Numbered from the stretch's first letter, positions 9,637 through 19,057 are shown. The stretch is 64,000 nucleotides of DNA from Palsa-504 sp963839095 (GCA_963839095.1 CAWIUF010000067.1:1-64000); one strand, 5' to 3'. Translations and numbers: made by a program. The notes: a model not told the origin generated them from the sequence alone.

Positions 9637-9689
9637 CAGGCCGGATTCACGGTGGAACCCGGTGGACCGCCGCGCTGCGTCGAAGGGGC

Positions 9690-10104
9690 GTGAAGCTCCC
9701 CCTGCTCTGCCTGCCGCTGGCCGCCGTGTGCCTGGCCGGGCTCGTCGCCGCGTGCTCCAGCCCGCGTCCCGCTGCGGGCATCCCGTTGTGGCCTACCCGC
9801 CACGGGCGCGCCGACGGTTCAGGCGGGCACGCTGACGGGGCACCTGTACGGCGTGGGCGGCCCGGCGCCGGGGACGCCGCGCCCGTGGCCCGGGACAGTC
9901 ACCCTGACCGGTGCCGGCGTTCACCGTGACATCCAGGTCAGCGCCGACGGCAGCTTCTCGGTCCTGGTCCCGGCCGGGACCTACACCGTGGCGGGCCGCA
10001 GCCCGCGCTACGGCAGCGGCGCGGGCGTGTGCCGGGCCGCCGGGCCGGCCACGGTGACCGCCGGCCACCGCACCCGGGCCGACGTCCTGTGCCAGCTGAA
10101 GTAG
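9690..10104 (+). CDS. small lipoprotein with carboxypeptidase-regulatory-like fold (shift near 9800)
   Basis: GTG start, then KLPLLCLPLAAVCLAGLVAAC: a signal peptide ending in a lipobox (LVAAC), so lipid-anchored outside. After a frame change around 9785-9810 the protein continues GTLTGHLYGVGG...PGTVTLTGAG...SADGSFSVLVPAGTYTV AGRS, a transthyretin/Cna-B-like beta-sandwich of the carboxypeptidase regulatory type. A pair of Cys near the end (GVCRAAG, LCQLK) may form a disulfide. About 137 residues. Function unknown; its stop is one base from that of the convergent nrtR. Confidence 0.65.
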
Positions 10105-10105
10105 C

Positions 10106-10909
10106 TCACGCGGTCCCGGACGACGCGGCCGGGGGACGGAACGCGGCGAACGGATGGGTGACGACCAGGGTCCGGGTCACGAACCGGTAGAGCGCGGCCG
10201 GCCGGCCGCCCGCGTGCGTCGGCCGGGCCGTCGTCTCGGTCGCCTCGATGACCCCGTGCCTGGTCAGCACCCGCTGCAGGTTGGTGGCCGAGACCGGGTA
10301 GCCGAGCGAGGCAGCGTAGATGTCCCGCAGCTGGGCGATCGTGAACATCTCGGGAGCCAGGGCGAAGCCGATATTGGTGTAGGACAGCTTGGCCCGCAGC
10401 CGGCCGCGCCCGGACTCGGTGATCGACCCGTGGTCGAACGCGGTGGGCGGCAGGTCGGCGACGGGATGCCAGGCGGTGTCCTCCGGGACCCGCGGTTCGA
10501 GGCCGGCCGTGACCAGGGCCAGATAGGCGGTGGCCAGCACCCGGCCGCGCGGATCGCGCCGGGGGTCGCTGCGCGTCTCCAGCTGCTCGAGGTAGGCGAT
10601 GTCGGTCAGGTCCACCTTGGCAGCCAGGTGGCGGCTAGCCGAGGTACCGAGGCGCTCAGCCGCCCCGAGCGGCCCCCCGGGCAGCGCCCACAGCCCCCGG
10701 AACGGGTCCTCGGCCCGCTGCCACAACAGCACGCACAGCCGGTCCCCGCGCACCTGCAGCACCACCGCCAGCGCCTCATGCGCGAACCACTCGCCCGCCG
10801 TCGACCCGCCATCGCCCGCCACCGACTTGCTCTCGCCTGCCCGCGGCCCGTCTCCTGACACGCTCGCATCGTACTGACCCTGCCGAGCGACGACCGCCCC
10901 GCCAACCAT
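10106..10909 (-). CDS. nrtR: NrtR-type Nudix/winged-helix regulator of NAD synthesis
   Basis: 267 residues: an N-terminal Nudix domain (about residues 45-185) and a C-terminal winged helix (LRAKLSYTNIGFALAPEMFTI, LRDIYAASLGYPVSATNLQRVL, GGRPAALYRF) as in NrtR. The Nudix box is degenerate: the segment GAAERLGTSASRHLAAKVDL keeps the first Gly/Glu spacing but has RHLAAK where REUxEE would bind metal, so it is expected to sense ADP-ribose-like ligand rather than hydrolyse it. Divergent from nadA-nadB-nadC, with a near-perfect palindrome at the nadA promoter. The start was set at the ATG at 10909; an in-frame extension upstream has no RBS. Confidence 0.85.
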   Translation of the reverse strand: MVGGAVVARQGQYDASVSGDGPRAGESKSVAGDGGSTAGEWFAHEALAVVLQVRGDRLCVLLWQRAEDPFRGLWALPGGPLGAAERLGTSASRHLAAKVDLTDIAYLEQLETRSDPRRDPRGRVLATAYLALVTAGLEPRVPEDTAWHPVADLPPTAFDHGSITESGRGRLRAKLSYTNIGFALAPEMFTIAQLRDIYAASLGYPVSATNLQRVLTRHGVIEATETTARPTHAGGRPAALYRFVTRTLVVTHPFAAFRPPAASSGTA

Positions 10910-11060
10910 TGCTATGTGACATCGCTGTTGTTCTGACCACGGCAATGCCGCATCGTCGTGGTTGGCGCGTGTGGCAAGGCGGCCCGGGCAGGCATCGGAC
11001 GCCCCACCGGTATCGCCCGCCCGGACCAAGGGCGCCTGTTCCTCTCCTTACCCCAGCCAG

Positions 11061-11093
11061 TTTTAGCCTGTCAGGCGAAAAGTGTTTTATACT
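11061..11093 (+). promoter_or_regulatory. nadABC promoter with putative NrtR box
   Basis: Positions 11061-11081 form a 21-bp odd palindrome with arms of 10 bp and only one mismatch (core GCCTG-T-CAGGC at 11066-11076). It is followed by a -10-like TATACT at 11088-11093, so a bound repressor would cover the -35 region. The nadA ATG is 80 bp further on. Assignment to NrtR is by context. The rest of the 264-bp gap shows nothing else recognisable. Confidence 0.65.
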
Positions 11094-11173
11094 ACAAGTC
11101 GAAAACCTCGGCTGGAGGATCCGCGGGTGCTGGCGGCAGAAGCTGGCAGCTCCGCGGGAGATTGGGGCAGGTC

Positions 11174-12160
11174 ATGGCGGGTGCAGAAGCGCAGGCCCTC
11201 GGGACGAGCATCGACCGCGAGTGGGCGCAGGAGGTGCGGCGGCTGGCGGCGGAGCGGGACGCGGTGATCCTGGCGCACAACTACCAGGTGCCCGAGATCC
11301 AGGATGTGGCGGATCATGTGGGGGACTCGCTCGCGCTGTCGCGGCTGGCGGCGGCGAGCACGGCGAGCGTGATCGTGTTCGCCGGGGTCTACTTCATGGC
11401 CGAGACGGCCAAGATCCTCGCCCCGGACCGGACCGTGCTGATCCCGGAAGTCCGGGCCGGCTGCTCGCTGGCCGACAGCATCACCGCGGAGCAGGTCAGG
11501 GAGTGGAAGGCCGAGCATCCCGGGGCCGCGGTCGTCGCGTACGTGAACACCAGCGCCGAGGTCAAGGCGGAATCCGACCTGTGCTGCACCTCGGCCAACG
11601 CGGCGCAGGTAGTGGCGTCCGTCCCGGCGGACACGGAGGTGCTGTTCCTGCCCGACCAGTTCCTCGGGGCGTACGTGCGGCGCGTCACCGGGCGGGCCAA
11701 CCTGCGCGTCTGGGCCGGAGAGTGCCACGTGCACGCCGGGATCAGCCCGGCCGACCTGCGCCGCAAGGCCAGTGCCGACCCGCGGGCCGAGCTCTTCATC
11801 CACCCCGAGTGCGGGTGCTCGACGGCGGCGCTGTGGCAGGCGGGTGAGGGTGACCTCCCGGCCGGGCGGACCCGGGTGCTGTCCACCGGGGGCATGCTCG
11901 AAGCGGCCCGGACGACCAAGGCGCCCGCCGTGCTGGTGGCGACCGAGACCGGCATGCTGCACCAGCTGCGTAAGGCCAACCCGGCGGTGCGCTGGGAGGC
12001 GGCCAACCCGGACGCGGTGTGCCGGTACATGAAGATGACGACGCCGGACGCCCTGCTGCGCTGCCTGCGCGAGGGCGTGACCGAGGTGACCGTGGACCCT
12101 GGAGTGGCCAGCCGGGCCCGCCGGGCGGTCCAGGCGATGCTCACGGCGGGTGCGCGGTGA
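11174..12160 (+). CDS. nadA: quinolinate synthase
   Basis: Condenses iminoaspartate with dihydroxyacetone phosphate to quinolinate in de novo NAD synthesis. 328 residues. The three [4Fe-4S] ligand cysteines stand in AGCSLADS, CCTSANAA and HPECGCS, and the substrate motif AHNYQVPEIQDVADHVGDSL is intact. The start at 11174 (GGGGCAG upstream) is chosen because the frame extends to 10958 through the promoter and NrtR box, which cannot be coding. Overlaps nadB by 11 bases. Confidence 0.95.
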   Translation: MAGAEAQALGTSIDREWAQEVRRLAAERDAVILAHNYQVPEIQDVADHVGDSLALSRLAAASTASVIVFAGVYFMAETAKILAPDRTVLIPEVRAGCSLADSITAEQVREWKAEHPGAAVVAYVNTSAEVKAESDLCCTSANAAQVVASVPADTEVLFLPDQFLGAYVRRVTGRANLRVWAGECHVHAGISPADLRRKASADPRAELFIHPECGCSTAALWQAGEGDLPAGRTRVLSTGGMLEAARTTKAPAVLVATETGMLHQLRKANPAVRWEAANPDAVCRYMKMTTPDALLRCLREGVTEVTVDPGVASRARRAVQAMLTAGAR

Positions 12161-13907
12161 GCGGTCCCGACGTGCGGTACCTGCCGGGACGCGGCCGGGC
12201 TGGGAGCGGGACGCGGACGTCGTGGTGGTGGGCTCGGGCGCGGCGGGCATGGCCGCGGCGCTGGCGGCGTCCGCCGCCGGCCGCCGGGTCTTGCTGCTCA
12301 CCAAAGAGGACGTCGGCGGGGGCGCGACGCCGCTGGCTCAGGGCGGCCTGGCCGCCGCGATCGGGCCGGGGGACGACCTGGCGCTGCACCGGCGGGACAC
12401 GCTCACGGCGGGCGCGGGCCTGTGCGACCCGGCCGCGGTAGCGGCGCTGGTCGCCGCGGCTCCGGCCGAGATCGACGGGCTGGTCCGGCGCGGGGCCCGG
12501 CTGGAGCGGACCGCGCTGCACCTGGAGGGCGGCCACAGCCGCAAGCGGATCGTGAACGCGGGCGGCGACGCGATCGGCGCCGAGCTGCACCGGGTCCTGG
12601 CGGCGGCGCTGGCCGACAAGACGCTGGCCGACAAGACACTGGCCGACAAGACACTGGCCGACAAGACGCTGGCCGATACGACGGCCGCTGGCCCGGTCGA
12701 GATCCTGGCCCGCTGCGTGGCGCTGGACGCGCTGACCGACGACCGGGGCTCGGTCGGCGGGGTCCTCGCCGGGCTGGTAGGCGAGGACGGGGAGCTGTGG
12801 ACAGGCACGATCCGGGCCCGCGCGGTGGTACTCGCCACCGGCGGGTTCGGCCAGGCCTACGCGACGACGACCAGCCCGGCCGGGGTGACCGGCGACGGGC
12901 TGGCGCTGGCCGCCCGGGCCGGAGCCGAGCTGCGGGACCTCGAGTTCGTGCAGTTCCACCCGACCGTGCTGTGGCAGGAGTCGGCCGCGGGCCAGTGCCC
13001 GCTGCTCACCGAGGCGCTGCGCGGGGCGGGGGCGGTGCTGGTCGACGCGGCCGGGCGGCCGGTCATGGCCGGGCGGCACCCGCTGGGCGACCTGGCCCCC
13101 CGGGACGTGGTGTCCGCGGCTATGCAGCAGCGGATGGCCCGCGGGGACGGTCCCGCCGACCACCTGTGGCTGGACGCCACCGGGCTGGGCCGGGCCGTCC
13201 TGGAACGGGATTTCCCCACGGTGACCGCCTTGTGCCGGGCCCGGGGGATCGACCCGGTGGCCGAGCCGGTGCCGGTGGCGCCCGGCGCGCACTACGCCTG
13301 CGGCGGCATCCGGGCCGACATGGACGGGCGCACCTCGGTCCCTGGGCTGTACGCCGTGGGGGAGGCCGCGTCGACCGGCGTGCACGGCGCCAACCGGCTG
13401 GCCTCCAACTCGCTGACCGAGGCCCTGGTCACCGGACGCCGGGCCGGGGAACGGCTCGGCCGGGAGCTAACCGGGCCACGGGCAGGCACGCCCGGGCCGC
13501 TCACCGGCACGCCGCGGCCGCGCACCGGCTGGCGACTGCCACCGGAGGGCCAGGGCGTGGACCCGGCTTCGCGTCCTGTCCTGGCCGCGGCCATGTCCCG
13601 CGACGCCGGGGTCTTGCGTACCCGGGCTGGCCTGGAACGGCTCAGCCAGCTGCTGGAGCAGGTACCGCCGGCCGGGAACCGGCTGGACCTGGCCACGGTC
13701 GAGGCGACCAACCTGCAGACCGTCTCGGTTCTGGTCGTGGCGTCGGCGCTCGCTCGCGCCGAGAGCCGCGGCTGCCACCGGTGGCGGGACACGCCGCCGG
13801 TCAGCGCGGGCCAGCCGGGGCGCCATACCGTGCTGCGCGTGGAGGAGGGACGAGTGCGGGATACCCACTCCGTTCGGGATAGGGAAGAGCAGGGGGTCGG
13901 CGCGTGA
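12150..13907 (+). CDS. nadB: L-aspartate oxidase
   Basis: FAD enzyme that makes iminoaspartate for NadA. 585 residues. FAD-binding motif VVVVGSGAAGMAAALAAS at residues about 23-40, then TPLAQGGLAAA, HSRKRIVNAGGDAIG, the active-site EFVQFHPT region, and GGI...VPGLYAVGEAASTGVHGANRLASNSLTEALV. C-terminal helical domain present. GTG start overlapping nadA; the stop overlaps the nadC GTG (GTGA). Odd feature: a fivefold tandem repeat encoding LADKT is inserted at about residue 154-178, after HRVLAAA. Confidence 0.95.
   Translation: MRGERSRRAVPAGTRPGWERDADVVVVGSGAAGMAAALAASAAGRRVLLLTKEDVGGGATPLAQGGLAAAIGPGDDLALHRRDTLTAGAGLCDPAAVAALVAAAPAEIDGLVRRGARLERTALHLEGGHSRKRIVNAGGDAIGAELHRVLAAALADKTLADKTLADKTLADKTLADTTAAGPVEILARCVALDALTDDRGSVGGVLAGLVGEDGELWTGTIRARAVVLATGGFGQAYATTTSPAGVTGDGLALAARAGAELRDLEFVQFHPTVLWQESAAGQCPLLTEALRGAGAVLVDAAGRPVMAGRHPLGDLAPRDVVSAAMQQRMARGDGPADHLWLDATGLGRAVLERDFPTVTALCRARGIDPVAEPVPVAPGAHYACGGIRADMDGRTSVPGLYAVGEAASTGVHGANRLASNSLTEALVTGRRAGERLGRELTGPRAGTPGPLTGTPRPRTGWRLPPEGQGVDPASRPVLAAAMSRDAGVLRTRAGLERLSQLLEQVPPAGNRLDLATVEATNLQTVSVLVVASALARAESRGCHRWRDTPPVSAGQPGRHTVLRVEEGRVRDTHSVRDREEQGVGA
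12609..12683 (+). repeat. 15-bp tandem repeat x5 inside nadB
   Basis: Five head-to-tail units of 15 bp: unit 1 CTGGCCGACAAGACG, units 2-3 end in ACA, unit 4 ends in ACG, and unit 5 is diverged (GATACGACG ending). They encode LADKT four times and LADTT once, in frame. Near-identical synonymous copies point to recent slippage expansion. A 15-bp period keeps the frame, so copy number can vary without breaking the enzyme. Confidence 0.92.
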
Positions 13908-14786
13908 GCCTGGATACGGCGGTGACCTGCCACCTGCGGGCGGCCGGGCTGGACCCGCAGGATACCGAGCGGGTGATCCGCGGCGCGCTGGCGGAGGACC
14001 TGCGCTACGGGCCCGACGTCACGTCGGCCGCGACGGCCGGGCCGGACGTGCGGGCCACGGCGGCCGTGGTGGCCCGGGAGCCCGGCGTGCTGGCCGGGCT
14101 GCCAGTCGCCCTGGCCGTACTGGACGCGGCCGGGGTCTGGCGGGTCGGCCGAGGCGCTGGCCGCGGACGGGGACCGGATCGGGGCGGGGACCGCGGTGCT
14201 GCGGATCAAGGCGCCGCTGCGGGAACTGCTCGGCGCCGAGCGGACCCTGCTCAACTTCCTCACCCACCTGTCCGGCATCGCCACCGCCACCCGGGCCTGG
14301 GCCGACGTGCTGGCCGGCACCGGGTGCGCGGTGCGCGACACCAGGAAGACGATCCCGGGACTGCGCCAGCTCGAGAAGTACGCGGTGCGCTGCGGCGGCG
14401 GGCTGAACCACCGGATGGGCCTCGGCGACGCCGCGCTGATCAAGGACAACCACGTGGCCGCGGCGGGCGGGGTGGCACCGGCGATCAAGGCCGTGCGCGC
14501 GGCCGCCCCTGACCTGCCCCTGGAGGTGGAGTGCGACGACCTGGACCAGGTCCGGGAGGCCCTCGAGGCGGGGGTCGAGCTCATCTTGCTGGACAATATG
14601 GGGCTGGCAGCGCTGCGCGCGGCCGTAGCGGTGGCCCGCGGCTACCCGTCGGTCAAGCTGGAGGCGAGTGGCGGCCTGCGCCTGGACCGGGCCAGGGAGG
14701 TAGCCGAGACCGGCGTCGATTTCGTCGCGGTCGGCGCGCTGACCCATTCCAGCCCGGCGCTGGATCTCGGCCTCGACCTGCTATGA
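13904..14786 (+). CDS. nadC: nicotinate-nucleotide pyrophosphorylase (quinolinate PRTase), shift near 14145
   Basis: Converts quinolinate and PRPP to nicotinate mononucleotide. N-terminal domain IRGALAEDLRYGPDVTSAAT and VVAREPGVLAGLPVA, then after a frame change near 14145 EALAADGDRIGAGTAVLRIKAPLRELLGAERTLLN (in parts), DTRKTIPGLRQLEKYAV with the quinolinate-binding Arg/Lys, GGLNHRMGLGDAALIKDNH, VEVECDD and ASGGL. About 294 codons with one extra base. The GTG start overlaps the nadB stop and has AGGGGG upstream. Ends six bases into the convergent SDR gene. Confidence 0.92.
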
Positions 14787-15548
14787 CTTCCCGTGCGGGT
14801 CGGAGGCGTTGAGGGTGGCGACGACCTGGTCGTAGTCGCCGCGGGCCTCGCCGTAGCGGAGGAACTTCACGCGTTCGACCTGGATCTCCTTCGCGTCGGG
14901 CTGGGCCGCGAGCAGGTCCGTGGCCTCGGTGATGAAGTCATCGAGCGGCATCGCGACCTCGCTGTCCTCCTGTCCGGGCAGCAGCCCGGTGCGCACCGAC
15001 GGCGGCACCAGCTCGATGACCTGCACGCTGGTCCCGGCCAGCTGCAGCCGGATCGACTCGCTGAGCATGTGGATGGCGGCCTTGGACGCGTTGTAGCTGG
15101 GCGTGGCGGCCAGCGGCGTGAAGCCCAGGCCCGAGGAGACGGTGATGATCGTGGCGGCCGGCTGGGCCCGCAGGTGCTCGATGAACGTGGCGATGAGGCG
15201 GATCGGGCCGAGCAGGTTGGTGGTCACCACCTCCTCGGCCGAGGCGAGGAAGGAGTCGGGCTCGCGCCAGTCCTCGACCCGCATGATGCCCGCCATCGGG
15301 ATCAGGACGTTGAGGTCCGGGTGCCGGGCCAGCACCTCCTTGGCGGCGGACGCGATGCTGGCCGGGTCGGCGGTGTCGATCTCGACGGTGTCCAGGCCGG
15401 GATGCTCGGCGGCGATCCGCTCGAGCTCGGCCGCCCGCCGGCCGCCGACGATGACCGTGTTGCCCCGGGCCTGGAGCTCGAGCGCGAGGGCGAGGCCGAT
15501 GCCGCTGGTGGAACCGGGGATGAAGACGGTGTTTCCGGAGATGTTCAT
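14781..15548 (-). CDS. SDR oxidoreductase, DltE-like
   Basis: 255-residue classical short-chain dehydrogenase. NAD(P) motif GSTSGIGLALALELQARG with VIVGGRR after strand 2 (Arg pair suggests NADPH), catalytic Ser in SSGLGF and YNASK. The C-terminus (FITEATDLLAAQPDAKEIQVERV, LRYGEARG) matches the DltE/YciK-like group that often sits in stress loci. Substrate unknown. Tail-to-tail with nadC; divergent from the XRE gene at 15651, which may regulate it. Confidence 0.88.
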   Translation of the reverse strand: MNISGNTVFIPGSTSGIGLALALELQARGNTVIVGGRRAAELERIAAEHPGLDTVEIDTADPASIASAAKEVLARHPDLNVLIPMAGIMRVEDWREPDSFLASAEEVVTTNLLGPIRLIATFIEHLRAQPAATIITVSSGLGFTPLAATPSYNASKAAIHMLSESIRLQLAGTSVQVIELVPPSVRTGLLPGQEDSEVAMPLDDFITEATDLLAAQPDAKEIQVERVKFLRYGEARGDYDQVVATLNASDPHGKS

Positions 15549-15650
15549 GGTTCCAGTCTGGGCGGAGCGAGGGCGGCGGGGGCAGAGAGCGGTTATCGGG
15601 GGATCGGCGATCCCTGGTTCGCGCTCAGGGCGGCGTATACCGTAACCAGC

Positions 15651-16516
15651 ATGGACCGAGCGGCACTGGCGGGCTTCTTGCGGCATCGCCGGGAGGAGCT
15701 GCGGCCCGAGGACGTCGGGCTGCCCGCCGGGGCGCGGCGGCGGACCCGGGGCCTGCGCCGCGAGGAGGTCGCCGCGCTGGCGTCGATGTCCACGGACTAC
15801 TACACCCGGCTGGAGCAGCAGCGCGGGCCGCAGCCGAGCGAGCAGATGCTGACCGCGCTGGCCCGGGCGCTGCGGCTGACCGGTGACCAGCGGGACTACC
15901 TGTTCCGGGTGGCCGGGCGGGGTGCCCCGGCCCGGGTACCGGCCGCCGCGCACGTCGCGCCGGCGCTGCTGCGGGTGCTCGACCGGCTCGACGACACCCC
16001 GGCACTGATCTTGTCCAACCTGGGCGAGACGCTGGTGCAGAACCGGATGGCGGAAGCCTTGTTCGGCGACAAATCCGAGTACACGGGGCTGGCCCGCAGC
16101 GAGATCTACCGCTGGTTCACCGTCCCGGCCGAACGGCTGCGCTACCCCGAGGACGACCGCGACCGGCAGAGCCGCGCCCAGGTGGCGAACCTGCGCGCCG
16201 CCTACGGGTCGATGGGCCCGAAGTCCCGGGCCGGGGAACTCGTGCGGGCGCTGCAGAAGGCCAGCCCGGAGTTCGCCGGGCTGTGGGAGCGGCACGAGGT
16301 GGCCAAGCGCTTCGAGGACCACAAGATCTTGCTGCACCCCGAGCTCGGCCCGATCGAGGTGGACTGCCAGGTGCTGTTCACCGAGGACCAGTCGCAGGCG
16401 CTGCTGGTGCTCACCGCGCCGCCGCGCAGCGAGGGCTACGAGAAGCTGCAGCTGCTGGCGGTGCTCGGGCCCGAGCGGTTCGCCCCGGCGCCCCGGTTAT
16501 CCCCCGTTGGGGCTGA
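15651..16516 (+). CDS. XRE regulator with MmyB-like ligand domain (3' end frame uncertain)
   Basis: N-terminal HTH (residues about 1-75: FLRHRREELRPEDVGLP, TRGLRREEVAALASMSTDYYTRLEQ) and C-terminal MmyB-like sensor domain (LDDTPALILSNLGETLVQN ... HPELGPIEVDCQVL ... EGYEKLQLLAVLGPE). Actinobacterial members often sit beside an SDR they control, as here. The reading frame does not stop where family members do (about 16495): it stays open antisense through the DUF885 gene. A +1 shift near the end gives a stop at 16516; this end is my estimate. Confidence 0.82.
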
Positions 16517-18173
16517 GCTGGTCGAGCCAGCCGTCGATGCTGCGGGCCAGGACCGGCATCGGGAGCGAGCCGTGGTCCAGGATGGCGGCGTGGAACTCGG
16601 GCAGCGCGAACGCCGGGCCCAGCCGCTGCCTGGCCTCCTCCCGGATCCGCAGGATCTCCAGCTTGCCGGTGAGGTAGGCCAGCGCCTGACCGGGCATCAC
16701 CACGTACCGGTCGATCTCGTCGGCCAGGAACCCGCGCGGCATCGGGACGTGCTCGGCCATGAACTCCAGCGCCCGCTCCCGGCTCCAGCCGAACGCGTGC
16801 ATGCCGGTGTCCACCACCAGCCGGACCGCCCGCATCAGCGACGCGGTGATCGAGCCGAGCAGGCTGCGGTCGTCGGCGTACAGGCCGATCTCCTCGCACA
16901 GCTGCTCCGCGTACAGGCCCCAGCCTTCGGAGAACACCGCCAGGCTGCGCTGGCGCTGCAGGTCGGGCAGGTCCTTCATCAGCTGGAGACGGGACAGCTG
17001 CAGGTGATGCCCGGGTACCGCCTCGTGGAAGGCGACCGCCTCGATGTCCCAGCCGGTCCCGGCGGTGGGCCGCAGCGTGTTGAACCAGAACGTACCGGGC
17101 CGCCCGCCGTCCAGCCGGGGCGCGGTGTAGTGCGGCGCCGCGCCGCTCGACGCGACCACCTCCGGCATCGGGGTCACCTGGCACGGCGGCGGCAGGGGAG
17201 CGGGGAAGATCTCGCCCGCCCGGGCCTCGGCCCGCTTCACCGCGCCCGCCGCCTGGCGCAGGGCCTCGGTGGCGGGCAGCTTCCCGGCCGAGTCCCGCAG
17301 CGCGGCGCGGACCGCCTCCAGGCTGGTCAGCCCGAGCCCTTTACCCAGCTCGGTGGCCCGGGCCTCGAGCGCCGCGATCTGGTCCAGGCCGGTCTGGTGC
17401 AGTTCGGCCGCGGTCAGCGGCAGCGTGGTGTAGACCCGGATCGACCGGGCGTAGTCCTCGTCGCCGCCGGGCAGGTAGGTCAGCCCGGCCTGCTCGGATG
17501 GCCGGGCGCGGGGGAGCAGATCGGTGACGATGTCCACCCACCGGCCCAGCGCCGGGCGCACCACGTCCTCGGCGATCGCCCGGCGTTCCTCCCGCCAGGC
17601 TTCCGTCCGGGCCCAGTCCGGCGGCGGTTCCGGGACCAGCACGGCGCCGATCTCGGGGGCCGCCAGGACTGCCTGGGCCCAGGTCAGGGCCTGCTCGGCC
17701 AGCGGGGCGACCGGTAGCCGTCCCTTGGCGGCGCCCTCCCGCAGCCGCTCGCCGACCTGGTCCATCCAGCCGCCACTGCGGCGCAGCCGGGTCAGGTAGG
17801 CCTCGGCCGCGGTCGTATCGGTCAGCACCGTCCGGGCGGCGATGGCCAGGAAGGTGGCCGGCCCCGCGTACTGCATGGCGGTGACCGTGTGGTCCTCACG
17901 CGCCGAGTCGATGACCTCCAGGTCCTGGAGGGCGGCCTGCCGGACGCAGCCCAGCGTGACCGCGTCGGCCAGGTTCACCTCGGGATCGGCGGCGAGCTCG
18001 TCCGCCTCCGCGATGAACCGGGCGGCTTCGGCCCGCCAGGCCTGCTGGCCCGCCGCGCTCTCGTCCGGGACCAGGTCGTCGTAGCCGGGGATGCCGTACA
18101 TGGTGGCCGCGAACGGGTTCACGTCGAGCCAGCGGCGGTGGAAACGGTCGGCTAGGTCCCGGGCTGAGGTCAT
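16497..18173 (-). CDS. DUF885 family metallopeptidase-like protein
   Basis: 558 residues, a normal length for DUF885, a helical family related to thermolysin-like/M32-type carboxypeptidases. The zinc motif is FHEAVPGHHLQLSR (HExxxGHH) with the downstream glutamate in SEGWGLYAEQL. No signal peptide, so cytoplasmic. Only 29 bp after the MaoC gene on the same strand, so possibly co-transcribed with it under the site at 19119, although a role in acyl-CoA catabolism is not obvious. Confidence 0.85.
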   Translation of the reverse strand: MTSARDLADRFHRRWLDVNPFAATMYGIPGYDDLVPDESAAGQQAWRAEAARFIAEADELAADPEVNLADAVTLGCVRQAALQDLEVIDSAREDHTVTAMQYAGPATFLAIAARTVLTDTTAAEAYLTRLRRSGGWMDQVGERLREGAAKGRLPVAPLAEQALTWAQAVLAAPEIGAVLVPEPPPDWARTEAWREERRAIAEDVVRPALGRWVDIVTDLLPRARPSEQAGLTYLPGGDEDYARSIRVYTTLPLTAAELHQTGLDQIAALEARATELGKGLGLTSLEAVRAALRDSAGKLPATEALRQAAGAVKRAEARAGEIFPAPLPPPCQVTPMPEVVASSGAAPHYTAPRLDGGRPGTFWFNTLRPTAGTGWDIEAVAFHEAVPGHHLQLSRLQLMKDLPDLQRQRSLAVFSEGWGLYAEQLCEEIGLYADDRSLLGSITASLMRAVRLVVDTGMHAFGWSRERALEFMAEHVPMPRGFLADEIDRYVVMPGQALAYLTGKLEILRIREEARQRLGPAFALPEFHAAILDHGSLPMPVLARSIDGWLDQLSPNGG

Positions 18174-18202
18174 GGGTATAAGTTACGCACCCGCGGACAT
18201 CG

Positions 18203-19057
18203 TCAGACGCGCACCTGCATCCGTCCCCGGTCGATGACCACGGTGCCGTCGTCCTTGGTCGTCTGGAACAGCGCGGTGTCGCTGCCGTCCTGCCGCCACA
18301 CCGAGACGGTCAGCGCCTCGCCCGGCCACACGGGTCGGCTGAACCGGCCGGACATGGACCCGAACCGGGCCGGGTCCGAGTCGCAGAGCACGTGCAGCAG
18401 GGCACGGCCGGTAACCCCGTAGGTGCACAGGCCGTGCAGGATCGGCCGGTCGAAGCCGCCGCGGGCGGCGAACTTGGGGTCGACGTGCAGCGGGTTCCTG
18501 TCTCCGGACAGCCGGTAGACCAGTGCCTGCTCCGGCCGGGTCTGATAGGTCACCTGGTGGTCGGGCGCGCGGTCCGGCCGGTCCCACGCCGCGTCGCTGC
18601 CGCGCTCACCGCCGAAGCCGCCCTCGCCCCGGATGAACGCGCTGCTCCTGGTGGTCGCCAGCGGCTCTCCGGTGGCCGCGTCGACCGCCACGTTCTCGGT
18701 CACCACCAGGGCCCCCGAGCCCTTGTCGTAGATGCCGGTCACGGTCGAGGTGGTGCGGACGGTGCCCGCGACCGGCAGCGGCCGGTGCAGCTCGACGGCC
18801 TGCTCGGCGTGGACCAGCATGGCCCGGTCGAAGTCCCCGAGGCTGCCCGAGGTCCGGCCCTGCGCGATGAGCACCGCGTAGGTCGGCAGCACCTTCTGCT
18901 CGATGCCCTCGGAGTTCTCGGTGGTGAATTCGAGCTCGGCCAGCGGGTCGCCCAGGCCGGCGCCGACCCCGACCGCGTAGAGCAGGGCGTCCTTGCTGTC
19001 CCAGGACCGCTCCTGCGGCTCGCCGGGTACTCCCACGAGGCTGTGGTTAAGCGCCAT
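18203..19057 (-). CDS. MaoC-type enoyl-CoA hydratase (hydratase 2, two hot-dog domains)
   Basis: 284 residues with a non-catalytic N-terminal hot-dog half and a catalytic C-terminal half carrying the hydratase-2 signature YRLSGDRNPLHVDPKFAA followed by GFDRPILHGLCTYG (Asp/His pair). Adds water to trans-2-enoyl-CoAs giving R-3-hydroxyacyl-CoA; the double-fold form accepts bulky substrates, as in eukaryotic MFE-2 and steroid side-chain hydratases. The start at 19057 has AAAGGGGAG directly upstream and is preferred over an in-frame ATG at 19084. Divergent from an SDR with the shared site at 19119 between. Confidence 0.9.
   Translation of the reverse strand: MALNHSLVGVPGEPQERSWDSKDALLYAVGVGAGLGDPLAELEFTTENSEGIEQKVLPTYAVLIAQGRTSGSLGDFDRAMLVHAEQAVELHRPLPVAGTVRTTSTVTGIYDKGSGALVVTENVAVDAATGEPLATTRSSAFIRGEGGFGGERGSDAAWDRPDRAPDHQVTYQTRPEQALVYRLSGDRNPLHVDPKFAARGGFDRPILHGLCTYGVTGRALLHVLCDSDPARFGSMSGRFSRPVWPGEALTVSVWRQDGSDTALFQTTKDDGTVVIDRGRMQVRV

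Noticed and set aside
14793..17717. A 974-codon plus-strand open frame
   Set aside because: Only 15651 to about 16500 shows protein-family sequence (XRE/MmyB). The parts before and after are antisense to an SDR and to DUF885, both with clear motifs; long antisense frames are expected at this GC content.
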